From Marisa cornuarietis (taxonomy: Eukaryota > Mollusca > Gastropoda > Architaenioglossa > Ampullariidae): a DNA stretch of 64,000 nt. The notes beneath the pieces are model-generated. The model searched no databases, was not told where the DNA came from, and saw only the letters and a program-made list of their open reading frames with translations. The translations under genes were made by a program, and so were the position numbers. Numbering within the stretch: the stretch's first letter is position 1; every line of letters begins with the position of its first letter. This document shows, one piece after another, positions 62,701 through 64,000 of the stretch. The stretch covers positions 186,001-250,000 of the forward strand of contig SMMW01000587.1 of the NCBI GenBank assembly GCA_004794655.1, read 5' to 3'.

Positions 62701-64000
62701 ATGGGTCAATTCTTAGTTTTACGCATTGCTTTACGTATAGTTCACTCAAAGGCTTAATACAGGGAAGGGTGTAGCGGCGGCACAGTGTGCATGCCTCTGT
62801 GTCTCTTGTAAGACATGGTAACATGGGTTTTTCAAGCTCCTCGTGCTGTCCGTGATAACGAGGCCCCATGTAAAGCTTGGCGGCTGTGGTTAGGATGTGG
62901 AAGCAGTGCTCTGTACCCGTCTCTTTCGTGCAATACTTAGGAGCACGAATATTTCGTGGTCCACGTGCTGTCCGTGCTATGTCAAGTTTGGCGTTAGCGG
63001 TTATTTAACCCTTTAACTGCCAACTCCTTTAATTCATGTTATATTCTTTATTCTTGTTGATGGAGGTGCCGGAAAAGTTGTTCCTGCAATATTTTGATGA
63101 AGCATCAACCATGATCGTCTTACAAAAGTGAAGATCAAGTAGTTTCTATGAATGGTACAGTCTATTATGCATGTTCACACTTTCTTCTACGGTTTCAAAC
63201 CAAACTGCAATAAAATCTTTTCCGGATTGTCTTTTTGACTGTCGCGAAGTAACGCTGGTTTATAAAACAAGTTTGTAAAGAGATCTAGCAAAACCTAACG
63301 CACATCACGAGATTGTTAAGTGTAATATAGACGAAGATGCTGCCTACCGCTGATTTTAAACATATTTTGACAAATTTTATTGTGAAGTGTAAAATTGATG
63401 GGTCAATTCTTAGTTTTACGCATTGCTTTACGTATAGTTCACTCAAAGGCTTAATACAGGGAAGGGTGTAGCGGCGGCACAGTGTGCATGCCTCTGTGTC
63501 TCTTGTAAGACATGGTAACATGGGTTTTTCAAGCTCCTCGTGCTGTCCGTGATAACGAGGCCCCATGTAAAGCTTGGCGGCTGTGGTTAGGATGTGGAAG
63601 CAGTGCTCTGTACCCGTCTCTTTCGTGCAATACTTAGGAGCACGAATATTTCGTGGTCCACGTGCTGTCCGTGCTATGTCAAGTTTGGCGTTAGCGGTTA
63701 TTTAACCCTTTAACTGCCAACTCCTTTAATTCATGTTATATTCTTTATTCTTGTTGATGTAGGTGCCGGAAAAGTTGTTCCTGCAATATTTTGATGAAGC
63801 ATCAACCATGATCTTCGTACAAAAGTGAAGATCAAGTAGTTTCTATGAATGATACAGTCTATTATGCATGTTCACACTTTCTTCTACGGTTTCAAACCAA
63901 ACTGCAATAAAATCGATTCGGGATTGTCAAAATTTTGTCAATATTCCGTTGTTTTGACTGTCGCGAAGTAAAGCTGGTTTATAAAACAAGTTTGTTAAGA

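Larger units (their letters stand above)
19092..64000 (+). repeat. Head-to-tail satellite array, about 63 monomers of 719 or about 697 bp
   Basis: From 19,092 to the window end the sequence is one repeated unit in a single orientation with no foreign insertion of transposon size. Using the GATCTAGC tag, successive units fall at 19675, 20394, 21113, 21833, 22529, 23248, 23967, about 24686, 25404, about 26120, 26810, 27529, 28248, 28967, about 29699, 30418, 31135, 31854, 32550, 33268, 33976, 34695, 35374 (tag lost), 36072, 36769, 37486, 38204, 38901, 39604, 40323, 41020, 41737, 42434, 43150, 43847, 44533, 45252, 45945, 46664, 47374, about 47682, 48401, 49096, 49815, 50534, 51231, 51928, 52645, 53340, 54059, 54776, 55495, 56214, 56911, 57628, 58347, 59067, 59764, 60461, about 61152, 61871, 62588 and 63285. 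Most pairs differ by a few percent, implying recent homogenisation. I found no similarity to 5S, snRNA, spliced-leader, tRNA or histone genes. The array continues beyond 64,000. Confidence 0.97.

Noticed and set aside
19092..64000. CRISPR array or tandem RNA gene cluster (5S, snRNA, spliced leader, tRNA)
   Set aside because: Whole 0.7-kb units repeat with no repeat-spacer alternation. I found no 5S, snRNA or tRNA core; the GGTTTCAAACC near the AATAAA is not a proper B box and has no matching A box or cloverleaf.

Overview
This window is eukaryotic and most likely from an invertebrate animal. It is AT-rich, carries several non-LTR retrotransposon families, a PIF/Harbinger fossil and a spliced MULE-transposase-related gene remnant. 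About 70% of it is one satellite DNA array. No bacterial operon, rRNA, tRNA or CRISPR was seen. I cannot name the species. The LINE mix (RTE-like, Tx1/L1-like, and a CR1/L2-like family) suggests a marine invertebrate, which is inference only.

Region 1 (1-8,295) is a nested pair of LINEs. A 3.2-kb RTE-like element (190-3,357), flanked by a perfect 16-bp target-site duplication, sits inside what looks like a Tx1/L1-type element. The host element's ORF1 tail would be 1-162. Its ORF2 (endonuclease, reverse transcriptase, C-terminal zinc motif) runs 3,979-7,771, and its AATAAA plus A-rich tail ends near 8,293. Both elements are dead: the inner one has one nonsense and at least three single-base frameshifts, and the outer one has a homopolymer frameshift and a TGG-to-TGA change. 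A divergent extra copy of the endonuclease start lies just upstream of ORF2.

Region 2 (8,296-15,730) is AT-rich and gene-poor. It has a PIF/Harbinger transposase fossil (9,026-9,490, first catalytic Asp lost). On the minus strand it has fragments of at least three copies of one LINE family (12,490-15,170). A retroposon 3' tail on the plus strand lies at 15,690-15,725.

Region 3 (15,726-18,965) has a minus-strand multi-exon remnant with consensus splice sites and in-phase joins. It encodes a C..C..HxH zinc-finger N-terminal region that I associate from memory with MULE-transposase-related proteins. It is cut off exactly at the retroposon tail. Beyond it lie a CpG-containing stretch, a plus-strand ORF with a good start context, an 82-bp tandem repeat, and a CRE + octamer + TATA cluster just before the satellite.

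Region 4 (19,092-64,000) is an uninterrupted head-to-tail satellite of about 63 monomers, all in one orientation, with a basic period of 719 bp. A second monomer class is about 697 bp, with a 22-bp deletion and linked substitutions. It continues past the window. Each monomer carries a TATAAAA, an AATAAA, a CACGTG, several short inverted repeats and a mostly open 93-codon minus-strand frame. I see no known RNA gene or protein family in the monomer. Chimeric, deleted and indel-rich monomers mark recombination events or unpolished assembly.
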